A stretch of DNA of 29,176 nt from Cyanobacteria bacterium T3Sed10_344R1. GTDB taxonomy: Bacteria > Cyanobacteriota > Cyanobacteriia > Phormidesmidales > Phormidesmidaceae. Below the pieces are notes generated by a model. The model saw only the letters and a program-made list of their open reading frames with translations. It made no database searches and had not been told where the DNA came from. Location of the stretch: assembly GCA_003566335.1 (NCBI GenBank), contig PXDR01000259.1:1-29176 (forward strand). Reading direction: 5' to 3'. A program made the translations under genes and the position numbers. Shown in pieces: positions 13,824 through 21,775 of the stretch (positions are counted from its first letter, which is position 1; every line of letters starts with the position of its first letter).

Positions 13824-16181
13824 ATGATAGCCAGTCCTCCCCAATTCAGCGCATCTGCTGTGGCCACCCCGGTCCAGCAGGCAGTCCTGGATCGGGATCT
13901 GCTCAATTCTGGTTTTCACTGCATCCTGCAAATGCCCACGGGCAGCGGCAAAACCTGGCTGGCTGAGCAGGCCATTGGGCACACCCTGGCCCAGGGGAAG
14001 CGGGCCATCTATCTCACCCCCCTACGAGCCCTGGCCGATGAGCTGTGCGATCGCTGGCAGCGGCGCTTTGTGTCCCACCCGGTGGGCGTCTTTACTGGCG
14101 ACTACGCTAGCGGCCAGTATCCCGTCTCCTTCCAAAACGCTCAGCTGCTGGTGATGACGCCAGAAAAGCTGGATGCCTGTACTCGCCATTGGCGATCGCA
14201 CTGGAGTTGGCTCCCCACCGTCGATCTGATTGTGGTAGACGAGTTTCACCTGCTGGGCGACCCCAACCGAGGCCCCCGCCTAGAGGGGGCGCTGCTGCGG
14301 ATGCTGCGCCTCAACCCGTTCCTGCGTATTTTGGGACTCTCGGCTACCCTGGGCAATCGGGTGGAGTTAAGTGACTGGCTGGGAGGGGTAGAGTACGCAT
14401 CGAGCGATCGCCCTATTCCCCTCCAGTGGTCTACGGTCCACTACAAAAAGGCTGACGACAAACCGGCTCTACTGCTGCGGGAGGTGCGGCGTAACCTCGC
14501 CCAGGGCGGCAAAAGCCTTGTCTTTGTGCAGAGTCGTCGCCGAGCGGAGGCCCTGGCCAACCAGCTCCAGGACGCTGGCCTGCGGGTGACCCACCACCAC
14601 GCTGGGTTAGACCACCAATCTCGCCGCCAAGTGGAATCGGACTTTCGCACGGGTCAGCTTGACGTCCTGGTGGCCACCGCCACCCTAGAGATGGGCCTGA
14701 ACTTGCCCGTGCGCCAGGTTATCCTCTACGATCTGCAGGGCTTTGATGGGCAAGACTTTGTGCCGTTGCCGGTCAATAGTGTGTGGCAGCGGGCAGGCCG
14801 AGCCGGTCGCCCGGGCCTGGATAAGTTCGGCGAAGTGGTGCTGATTGCCCCCATCTGGGGACAGGTGGGGCACTACCCCCAAGGCCAATTCGAGCCGCTG
14901 GTGTCTGGGCTGAGTCAGCCTGCGGCTCTGGCCGAACAAATTGTGACCGAGGTGGCCTGCGGCCTGAGCTGTACTGAGGCGCAGCTAGCGGCTAACTTTA
15001 GCCATAGCCTGGCAGCTCGGCAGGGCCGACTGTCCTCCATCCGCCAGCTAGTGGACGAGATGCTGACGGCGGGCATGTTGACCACGGTCGAAGATGGGCG
15101 ACGCATCCTGCTGCGGGGCACTCGGCTGGGCCACGTTGCGGTGCGCCACATGCTGCGGCCCCAGACAGTGCTGCTTTTTCGGCGGGTGTTAGAGCAGTAT
15201 CCCCAGCTCACGTTTCTAGACTTGCTGCTGGTGGCGGCCAGCAGTTCCGACTGCCAGCCTCTGATTCCGGTGGACTTCGAGCAGCTCGACGATCTGGCGG
15301 AGGCTCTCGGTGAAGAACCGTCTGTACTGCTGTCGTTGTCGGAGGTGGGCCTGACACAACTGCTGGGTATTGAGGGCAAACGTCTGCTGGCCGCTATCCA
15401 AACGGCCTTGGTGGGCCGCACCTGGACTCGGACCGGCGATGGGGCGATCGCCGCCGAAACCCACGGCTGCTATGCCTTTGAGGTGCAACGGCTGCGAGAC
15501 TCGTTACAGCGACTGTTGGCTGCCATGGTCGATTTGTGGTCCGTCTCCCAAGAGGGGGAGGTGCCTCCCTCGGAGGGACCGTCGCTGCTGGAGCAGATGC
15601 GGGTACTGGAGAAGATGGTGGCCTGCGGCCTAGATGAGCAGGCCGTGACCCTGACCATGGTGCCCGGACTAGGGGCAAAGCTGGCCCGGCAGCTCAAGGA
15701 AGCTGGTATCCAAGATGTGGAGGATTTGGCCCTGACTGATCCCAGCGACCTACTGGCGGTGCCGGGGGTGGGGCAAAAGCGGGCTGAAAGCTGGTTAGCT
15801 GCCGCTGAGGAGATGGTCGATGGGCACCTTTCGGCGTTTCGCTACCGAGAAGAGGCTTCAGCGAACCGGTTCTGCCCTTCTGACTGGCCCCCCGACGTTG
15901 ACCCATACCGGCTTCGGCGCGCCTTGGACTTAAAGGTAGTCGGACAGGATGGCAATCTGTTCCGCGTTGTGGGGGGGCTTGATCCTCACATCGTGTGGTT
16001 TCGTCAGGGTGGGTTTGTGTGCGACTGCCCCGATTCTAAGCGCCACACCTGTAAGCACATTTTACAGGTGCGGCTGTTTCGGGGAGACGCCCAACTGCGC
16101 CGCCTGGCCCAGGCCTTGTCCGCAGAGAGCAACCCAGACACCCTCGATATCTATAGTCTGTGGTGGAGGGGGAACCGATGA
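13824..16181 (+). CDS. Ski2-like SF2 DNA helicase with HhH and SWIM zinc finger
   Basis: 785 residues from ATG 13824; the alternative GTG at 13797 lies within the AT-rich promoter spacer. SF2 motifs: MPTGSGKT (37-44), DEFH (139-142), LSAT, VATATLEMGLNLP and QRAGRAGRPG (322-331), the Ski2/Hel308 pattern. The C-terminal half has a helix-hairpin-helix pair (VPGLGAKLARQLKEAG; LLAVPGVGQKRAESW) for DNA backbone contact and a SWIM finger of form CxCx7CxH (CDCPDSKRHTCKH). It probably unwinds or scans DNA for the modification or restriction step. The stop overlaps the start of the second TGT gene as ATGA. It is not assignable by eye to a specific Dpd helicase (DpdE, F or J). Confidence 0.85.
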   Translation: MIASPPQFSASAVATPVQQAVLDRDLLNSGFHCILQMPTGSGKTWLAEQAIGHTLAQGKRAIYLTPLRALADELCDRWQRRFVSHPVGVFTGDYASGQYPVSFQNAQLLVMTPEKLDACTRHWRSHWSWLPTVDLIVVDEFHLLGDPNRGPRLEGALLRMLRLNPFLRILGLSATLGNRVELSDWLGGVEYASSDRPIPLQWSTVHYKKADDKPALLLREVRRNLAQGGKSLVFVQSRRRAEALANQLQDAGLRVTHHHAGLDHQSRRQVESDFRTGQLDVLVATATLEMGLNLPVRQVILYDLQGFDGQDFVPLPVNSVWQRAGRAGRPGLDKFGEVVLIAPIWGQVGHYPQGQFEPLVSGLSQPAALAEQIVTEVACGLSCTEAQLAANFSHSLAARQGRLSSIRQLVDEMLTAGMLTTVEDGRRILLRGTRLGHVAVRHMLRPQTVLLFRRVLEQYPQLTFLDLLLVAASSSDCQPLIPVDFEQLDDLAEALGEEPSVLLSLSEVGLTQLLGIEGKRLLAAIQTALVGRTWTRTGDGAIAAETHGCYAFEVQRLRDSLQRLLAAMVDLWSVSQEGEVPPSEGPSLLEQMRVLEKMVACGLDEQAVTLTMVPGLGAKLARQLKEAGIQDVEDLALTDPSDLLAVPGVGQKRAESWLAAAEEMVDGHLSAFRYREEASANRFCPSDWPPDVDPYRLRRALDLKVVGQDGNLFRVVGGLDPHIVWFRQGGFVCDCPDSKRHTCKHILQVRLFRGDAQLRRLAQALSAESNPDTLDIYSLWWRGNR

Positions 16182-17110
16182 CCCAAACCAGCGTGGGCAC
16201 TCAACGGGGGCGATCGCTCTCAACGGCTCGGGGCAAAATACCTTTTCCGGCGTACCTGCCCGTCACCACCTTTGGCAAAAAGTATCCCCTCGACGACCTC
16301 ATTCGTCCCTACCTGCCTCGGCTAGCGGCGGCGGTTATGGTGAGCTACTACTATGCCCAGCAAATGGAGCCGGAGCAGCGCCCCAACCTGCCGATGTGGG
16401 TAGACTCTGGGGGCTTTGCTGCTCTGTTTGAGGGGGCCAAGATTCTCAAGAAGAGGGACGTTGGACTACTGGAGATCACCAACGGCGATGTGGTTGAGAG
16501 TCTTCACCCCAAGGATATTCTGGCGTTTCAGGAGGCTCATGCCGATGTGGCCCTGACCCTAGACTTTCCCATTCCCCCCAGCCTGGGTCTAAAGGAGAGC
16601 CAGCGGCGGCAGCGGCTAACGATCGCCAACGCGCTCTGGGCCCTGGCCAATCGTCGTCGCCAAGACCTGCGGCTCTACGCCTGCATCCAAGCCTGGGATG
16701 TGGCCTCGGCCCAGGCCTGTGCCGAGGCCTATGCTGGGAAGGGATTTGATGGGGTGGCCCTGGGCGGCCTAGTGCCTAGGGCCAAGGATGCCGACTTGGT
16801 GCTATCTATGGTGCGTGCCGTGCGGGAGGTCGTTGGAGATCTACCGATCCATGTATTGGGCTTAGGTAATCCCAAACTGTTGACACAGATCTACGAGGCC
16901 GGAGCCGACTCGGTAGACAGTAGTTCCTACGTTCAGTACGCCGCCAACGGTCGGCTTTGGTCTAACCCTAATCTGGAGCTGAAGGATCCCTCACCCACGG
17001 ATCGGCTGCACCTGGCTTTGTGTAATCTAGCTCTGGCGACAGGGCGGACACTTCCCCTTTCGGCGGCCCAACTGACCTTTGCTACGCTACGGTCAGCACA
17101 GGGGGGGTAA
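16178..17110 (+). CDS. second TGT-fold (DpdA-like) protein, short, no zinc motif
   Basis: 310 residues from ATG 16178, whose ATG overlaps the helicase TGA (ATGA) and follows a GGAGG sequence. An upstream GTG at 16160 would add six residues. It has the canonical TGT general-acid motif MWVDSGGFAALF (D76), GVALGGLVPRAKD (about 192-204), HVLGLGNP and a nucleophile candidate D247 in DSVDSSSYVQ. The CXCX2C zinc site and dimer-interface region of TGT are absent, and the protein stops soon after the barrel. It could be a catalytic subunit, or a partner of the 697-residue protein by analogy with two-subunit eukaryotic TGT. It sits between two helicases in one operon, arguing for DNA as substrate. Confidence 0.75.
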   Translation: MTQTSVGTQRGRSLSTARGKIPFPAYLPVTTFGKKYPLDDLIRPYLPRLAAAVMVSYYYAQQMEPEQRPNLPMWVDSGGFAALFEGAKILKKRDVGLLEITNGDVVESLHPKDILAFQEAHADVALTLDFPIPPSLGLKESQRRQRLTIANALWALANRRRQDLRLYACIQAWDVASAQACAEAYAGKGFDGVALGGLVPRAKDADLVLSMVRAVREVVGDLPIHVLGLGNPKLLTQIYEAGADSVDSSSYVQYAANGRLWSNPNLELKDPSPTDRLHLALCNLALATGRTLPLSAAQLTFATLRSAQGG

Positions 17111-17115
17111 AGGCT

Positions 17116-19440
17116 ATGCGTTCTATCTTCTGCGGCACATCGGGCACCGACCCTCATCCTGGGCCTTTGGGTTGGGATGGGCTCGACCTCAGTGCTCCCT
17201 GGCCTGCGGTGTTGGATCTGCTGTGTCCCCAGCGATCGCTGCGCCCAGTACAGTGGGCCGCCCTGAGCGACCACCAGATTCTGGAGACTAACCAAAACCT
17301 GATTGTCTCCGCGCCGACCAATAGCGGTAAAAGCTTAGTGGGTTGGCTGATTTTGCTGGAGGCTTTGTGTCAGGGGAAGCGGGCCATTTTGCTGGAACCT
17401 CTGCGGGCACTGGCTCGGCAAATGGCCGATGAGCTGGAGGTGGCGTTGCCGAAGCTCAACCTCATTTTCGAGAAACGCTCGAATCTGAAAATCTCCACCG
17501 GTGACTACCGCATGGACGATGAGTTACCCTTTGGGCCACCTCCAGGGGGGGAGCTGGTGGTAGCAACCCCAGAGCGACTAGAATCCCTATTGCGGAACCC
17601 AGCCAATGGGCCATGGTTTGAGACGGTGGGGGCGGTTTGTGTGGATGAGGCTCACCTGATCAGCTCGCCCAGGCGGGGACCGACGCTGGAGTACTTGCTG
17701 ACCTCGTTGCTGTGTTTGCCGGTTCCTCCCCGTTTGGCGTTGCTGTCGGCGACGTTGGGTAATGTGGAACGGGCGCAGACCTGGCTGGCTCCTTGCTCGG
17801 TGGTCAGTGTGACCGAACGGCAGCCGCCCCTGGAGAAGTGGGTGGTGGCGTTGGAGGAGGGGGAAGATGCCAACGAGGTGGCGATCGCCCACGTTGCCGA
17901 GACCCTGAAAACGGCTGAAGCCCAAATCCTTATCTTTGTCTATCAGACTCAGTCGGCCCAGAAGCTGGCCCAAGCGATCAACGGCACGGTGGAGGGGGCC
18001 AACGCCCTGGCCTACCATGGCCAGATGAGCCAGGGGCAGCGGCAACAGGTGCAGCAGGCGTTTCTAGCGGGGGAGAGTCGTGCGATCGTCACCACGACTG
18101 CCCTGGCGCTGGGGATGAACTTACCTGCGACCCATGTCCTGATCCGCGATACCACTTTCCCGGGGGTAGGTCGGCTCGATAGCGCAGAGCTGTTGCAGAT
18201 GATGGGGCGAGCGGGCCGGGGTACCCAATCGGGAAAGGCGACTGTGCTGCTGCGTCCCAACGATAGCTGGGCAGAGGCGGATCTGGTGGCAGCGCTGCAG
18301 GCGGAGGTGCTGCCGAACTTTGCCTCGGCGTTTGAGCTAACCAGCAGGCGGATGGCCCAGGGACCACTGCCGTCCGGTACGGCTCAGGTGGCCGCTTTGC
18401 TCTCCCGCCATCCCGAAACGGGACTTTCTCAACCGTCTATCGGCCAGTTTTTGGAGAAGTCGTTGGGGGGACAGACCCTGGTTGGGCAGGTGCCGGCGGC
18501 CCTGCGGTGGCTGGAGTCGGAGACGCTAGCGTACCTAGAGCCCAACCAAAAGACTTACCACCTCACTGTCCTGGGCCAACGAGCAACCCTGGCTGTTTTG
18601 CCTCTGCCGCTGGCCGCTGGGTTGGCTCGCCTGCTGCGAGACTTGATGACGATTGACCCGGAAGATGGGTTGTTGGCGGACTGGCGATCTCTGGACCATC
18701 TGCTGGTATTGGATCTGCTGTCGGAACAGACGCCTAACCTACGTCGCTATAGCGGAAAGCTGGCTAGCCAACTGGAGAGTTGGTGCGAGGCGAACCCTAG
18801 CCAAACGCCACTACTCTTTCGCAAATGGATCTGGGGGACGGTGGGCCAGTCTCGGGCGGCGGAGATTTTGGGGTCGTTGGGAGTCGTGGCTGAGAAGCCT
18901 GGCCAAGGGACTGACCAATGGGCGCACCAGATGGGCTACCTGGCGATGCTGCGGGCTATGGTGCTGGGGCTGCGATCGCAGGGGGTTCCCATTGCTCAGC
19001 TAGAGCGACAGTACGGCCTCAAAAATCTGGAGGGCATCGAGGAACGCTGGCGCGACGATATGCTCTGGAAGTTGTCTGGGGTGGCTAAGCTGCTGGAAAT
19101 TCGCACGTTCTACTATCATCTAAAGGAAGACTGCCAGGCCAGTCCGGAACGGGTGAAGCGGGTGAAGCGATGCCTGAAGCGGCTGCGTTACCAGACCTAC
19201 GAGTTGCGGGAAGGGCTCAAGTACTGTTCTCCACTCGGCCACTTGCTGAGCGACATTCGCCGCATGCTGCCCCATCAAGAGCGAAAACTGGGAGTCCAGT
19301 CGATCCGCAGGTTGGAAGAGGCTGGTTTGTGTACTCCTCAGGCTGTTGTTGCCTTGGGTGTAGAAGATCTCAAACGACTTGGCTTAAGTAGCCTTTTCTC
19401 CCAGCAGATCGTTGCTTACTTCAAGTCACGCTTTCGCTAA
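17116..19440 (+). CDS. Ski2-like SF2 helicase with C-terminal HhH
   Basis: 774 residues, starting five bases after the TGT-fold gene. Motifs: SAPTNSGKS (Walker A, about 65-73), CVDEAH (DEAH 177-180), LLSAT (SAT 211-213), TTTALALGMNLPATH, and MMGRAGRGTQSG (motif VI). A winged-helix/ratchet-like region is likely in the middle. The C-terminus carries an HhH-like segment (QSIRRLEEAGLCTPQAVVALGVEDLKRLGLSSL). It is homologous to the helicase at 13824-16181 but lacks the SWIM finger. It is the last gene of the plus-strand modification operon before composition changes abruptly. Confidence 0.85.
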   Translation: MRSIFCGTSGTDPHPGPLGWDGLDLSAPWPAVLDLLCPQRSLRPVQWAALSDHQILETNQNLIVSAPTNSGKSLVGWLILLEALCQGKRAILLEPLRALARQMADELEVALPKLNLIFEKRSNLKISTGDYRMDDELPFGPPPGGELVVATPERLESLLRNPANGPWFETVGAVCVDEAHLISSPRRGPTLEYLLTSLLCLPVPPRLALLSATLGNVERAQTWLAPCSVVSVTERQPPLEKWVVALEEGEDANEVAIAHVAETLKTAEAQILIFVYQTQSAQKLAQAINGTVEGANALAYHGQMSQGQRQQVQQAFLAGESRAIVTTTALALGMNLPATHVLIRDTTFPGVGRLDSAELLQMMGRAGRGTQSGKATVLLRPNDSWAEADLVAALQAEVLPNFASAFELTSRRMAQGPLPSGTAQVAALLSRHPETGLSQPSIGQFLEKSLGGQTLVGQVPAALRWLESETLAYLEPNQKTYHLTVLGQRATLAVLPLPLAAGLARLLRDLMTIDPEDGLLADWRSLDHLLVLDLLSEQTPNLRRYSGKLASQLESWCEANPSQTPLLFRKWIWGTVGQSRAAEILGSLGVVAEKPGQGTDQWAHQMGYLAMLRAMVLGLRSQGVPIAQLERQYGLKNLEGIEERWRDDMLWKLSGVAKLLEIRTFYYHLKEDCQASPERVKRVKRCLKRLRYQTYELREGLKYCSPLGHLLSDIRRMLPHQERKLGVQSIRRLEEAGLCTPQAVVALGVEDLKRLGLSSLFSQQIVAYFKSRFR

Positions 19441-19477
19441 AAACTATGTGTTGATCAACTTGCAACTAAGTAGTAGC

Positions 19478-19483
19478 TATAAT
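19478..19483 (+). promoter_or_regulatory. consensus -10 element upstream of the unknown gene
   Basis: A perfect TATAAT lies 41 bp before the start of the next gene. No good -35 exists at normal spacing; a TTGATCAA palindrome (19451-19458) is near. It suggests the next gene has its own transcript, not read-through from the helicase. Confidence 0.45.
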
Positions 19484-19524
19484 CCTAATCTTTAGTTTTC
19501 ACTGACACCTCTGAGCATTAAGAC

Positions 19525-20676
19525 ATGACAATCGATCGCATAAAAGAGCTGGAAGTCTTCTTGAATCGCAACTACTCCAAATACTTGAAGCTTCATGATA
19601 AGTGGTTCAGGAGTGATTGGGCTGCCAATGACTTCACTGAAGAAAGCTTTGTCTTCTTCAATGAAATTACATGCTTGAAAGTGGTTAACCCGCATGTAAA
19701 ATTACTTATCTCGAATATATGGCCTATCGATCAGAATTTCCACAACTTTTTATTAGAACTCTGTTCATACAGTCTCAGTATCAAGCGCCCAGACAGTGCC
19801 AGATATGATTTTGAGCGCATGAAATTCGTTAATTGGTGCATGATTGCCTACTGGCTAGCCTGGTATGAGCTTGTCGAAATTGAACTAGAGCCTTTAAGAC
19901 TTCTGAAAATACCAGTAAACAAGTATAACTTAGATCTTCGGCTTTTAGCGCTTGAGGCTAAGGTATTAGAACACGCTAGCTGGAATAAGATAAAACAAGA
20001 AAATCATCACCGTTATTCTCCGCTTTGGCAGAAAAACTTTGAGTCATCCGCACTTAAAGCAAAAGTTTTACATCGGATGCTGAAGATTGCAAAGGAATTT
20101 CACAAATATTATAAAATATCTCCAGATCGCGCCTTTCGGATTTGGCGTTTATGCATATTGGAGATTCGGGAAGATGACAGAGATGCCACTCTTCAACCAT
20201 CTCAGCCTAAAAACAAGCTTCAGGATGGGATCGAAAAAACATATAAAATACTAAAATCTGGCAAGAACCCGTTTGAGCCAAATGAGAAAACGAAGTATTT
20301 ATACGTTTTTTTCAGTCTCACCGAAAAAATCTTGGATGGAAAAAGCTTTCCGGCTAAGAAGTCAGGAGCATTTCAGGGTGATTTTTGGAAGCCGTTCTTG
20401 AAAGGAGTACTTAAGTTCACCCAGTTTTCCGAGGAGGATTCACCTAATCGGATCCCCTACGAGGTTAAAGATGCTCAGCTAAATAGACGACAGGGTAAAA
20501 GTCTATATAGAGTTCCCGTCCTAGATAGAGAGAGGCCTCGCTCAGCGGTAACGTCTTTCAGGATTCCTGGAAGGAGTATTGAAGGTAAGTTCGAGGTTCC
20601 GCTACCCCATAGAGCAGCTAGGGTTTTTGCTGTAGAGCATACTTCTGACCTTTCTGGAGACGATTACACTCCATAA
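19525..20676 (+). CDS. unknown protein, AT-rich gene
   Basis: 383 residues from ATG 19525. I recognise no family. The protein is largely helical with many aromatic and basic residues (for example WFRSDWAANDFTEESFVFF and IAYWLAWYELVEIELEPL). It has no Walker, zinc, nuclease or membrane motif I can see, and its C-terminal 70 residues are proline-, arginine- and serine-rich. Base composition is clearly more AT-rich than the que/dpdA/helicase genes and it contains no HIP1 octamer. It has its own -10 element and is followed by a strong terminator. It may be cargo of the adjacent element or an effector; the sequence does not decide. Confidence 0.6.
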   Translation: MTIDRIKELEVFLNRNYSKYLKLHDKWFRSDWAANDFTEESFVFFNEITCLKVVNPHVKLLISNIWPIDQNFHNFLLELCSYSLSIKRPDSARYDFERMKFVNWCMIAYWLAWYELVEIELEPLRLLKIPVNKYNLDLRLLALEAKVLEHASWNKIKQENHHRYSPLWQKNFESSALKAKVLHRMLKIAKEFHKYYKISPDRAFRIWRLCILEIREDDRDATLQPSQPKNKLQDGIEKTYKILKSGKNPFEPNEKTKYLYVFFSLTEKILDGKSFPAKKSGAFQGDFWKPFLKGVLKFTQFSEEDSPNRIPYEVKDAQLNRRQGKSLYRVPVLDRERPRSAVTSFRIPGRSIEGKFEVPLPHRAARVFAVEHTSDLSGDDYTP

Positions 20677-20732
20677 AGTACGCAAGCTTACCTAGTAGCC
20701 GCAACCAGTCAACCTAAGGATTATTTTTCTAG

Positions 20733-20765
20733 AGCCTCGCAAGTCAATGCGGGGCTTTTATTTTA
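20733..20765 (+). terminator. intrinsic terminator after the unknown gene
   Basis: 9-bp stem AGCCTCGCA (20733-20741) / TGCGGGGCT (20748-20756) with one G-T pair and a 6-nt loop, followed by TTTATTTTAA. Good rho-independent form on the plus strand. Confidence 0.8.
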
Positions 20766-20817
20766 AGCGGCACAATCTACGGTAAGCCACCGGAGATTGT
20801 GAAGGCCTTTGACAGCA

Positions 20818-20897
20818 AGGGTTTCAGGGTTTACTACTTTTTTTGTTCAAATTTCCAGGCTTAAACCCTAGAGTACTTTCAGTATCTTCCAGGGTTC
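20818..20897. repeat. cluster of AGGGTTT repeats, candidate operator/origin
   Basis: AGGGTTT occurs at 20818-20824 and 20826-20832, AAACCCT (inverse) at 20863-20869, and AGGGTTC at 20891-20897. AGGGTTTA (20826-20833) and TAAACCCT (20862-20869) form a perfect 8-bp inverted repeat around a T-rich spacer. It lies just upstream of the first HTH gene of the AT-rich block, so it could be its binding sites or an origin for the element encoding the primase-like protein. Confidence 0.4.
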
Positions 20898-20939
20898 GTT
20901 TATTACCCTCTGGAGCTGTTCAAGCAATAGGAGAGACAA

Positions 20940-21344
20940 GTGAGTTGTAATTTTGAGTTGGCCACAACAGAGCAAGCCGCAGAAGTCCTAGGGTGTTCCA
21001 CGCACTGGCTCAAGAAACGTCGGCTCGACGGACAGCTACAGGAAGGAGTCCACTGGGTGCGAACTAATCAACGATCTATTCGCTACATAACGCCTCTCCT
21101 TAAGGACTACTTGAACAACAGAAACCAATTTTCAACCCATCGACAGTTTATTGTGAGCGACTTGATTTCTGATATTCCTTCTCTTAGCCCAAAAAACTAC
21201 AGCTATAGGAATAAAATTTTCGAGGTCATAAAGATTGCCAAAAAGATTCTTTTGCGTACAAGATTCCAAAAACATTCTTTTTTGAGGTTAGCTTGCCAGT
21301 CCAAATTCAAAAAACTCTTTCAGGCTATTTTTCGAATTATCTGA
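20940..21344 (+). CDS. small HTH (excisionase/MerR-like) DNA-binding protein 1
   Basis: 134 residues from GTG 20940, supported by AGGAG at 20929-20933. N-terminal HTH about 6-64: LATTEQAAEVLGCSTHWLKKRRLDG, then HWVRTNQRSIRYITPLL, the pattern of excisionase-type winged HTH proteins. It shares about 41 of 59 aligned residues with the next gene product. The C-terminal half (about 90-134) is unrelated to that paralogue and is strongly basic with bulky hydrophobics (KIAKKILLRTRFQKHSFLRL). AT-rich. It is probably a regulator or accessory factor of the mobile block; no integrase is present to pair with. Confidence 0.65.
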   Translation: MSCNFELATTEQAAEVLGCSTHWLKKRRLDGQLQEGVHWVRTNQRSIRYITPLLKDYLNNRNQFSTHRQFIVSDLISDIPSLSPKNYSYRNKIFEVIKIAKKILLRTRFQKHSFLRLACQSKFKKLFQAIFRII

Positions 21345-21375
21345 GTTCAAGAAAATTACTACCTACCACAAAAAA

Positions 21376-21666
21376 ATGATGACTCAAGAATTTCAATTAG
21401 CTACAGCGAAACAATCTGCAGAACAATTAGGTTGTTCAGTTCACTGGCTGAAAAAGCTACGTCTTGACGGAAGGCTTCAGGAAGGCATCCATTGGGTGCG
21501 AATTGGCAAGCGATCAGTTCGCTACGTAACCCCTCTTCTAGTAGACTACTTTCGAAATCGACACCAACCTTCGGTTCACCAACATTTTGTCGAAAAATAC
21601 GTCGCTTCTTGGGAGTCGAATCAACCGAGTAGACCTGGTCGAAAGCCAAAGGCTTATAGAGCTTAA
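21376..21666 (+). CDS. small HTH (excisionase/MerR-like) DNA-binding protein 2
   Basis: 96 residues, starting 31 bp after its paralogue. The HTH spans about 5-65 (LATAKQSAEQLGCSVHWLKKLRLDG; HWVRIGKRSVRYVTPLL) with a short basic tail (SRPGRKPKAYRA). Start may be ATG 21376 or ATG 21379. The tandem arrangement implies duplication followed by divergence of the C-termini. A stem-loop follows before the primase-like gene. Confidence 0.7.
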   Translation: MMTQEFQLATAKQSAEQLGCSVHWLKKLRLDGRLQEGIHWVRIGKRSVRYVTPLLVDYFRNRHQPSVHQHFVEKYVASWESNQPSRPGRKPKAYRA

Positions 21667-21689
21667 ACGTATAACCCCTCAATACTTCT

Positions 21690-21720
21690 TTCGATAGGGA
21701 CTATCTACCTCCCTATCGAA
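21690..21720 (+). terminator. 11-bp perfect stem-loop between HTH gene and primase-like gene
   Basis: TTCGATAGGGA (21690-21700) / TCCCTATCGAA (21710-21720), 9-nt loop, followed by TCTTTGTT. It could be a weak terminator or attenuator, or a protein-binding palindrome controlling the downstream gene. Confidence 0.5.
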
Positions 21721-21775
21721 TCTTTGTTGCGTCATAAGTGTCTGAGCTATACAGCCTAATTCTGAAATCAGTCCC

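Noticed and set aside
16160..16177. GTG at 16160 as start of the second TGT gene
   Set aside because: ATG 16178 forms an ATGA overlap with the helicase stop and has a GGAGG upstream.
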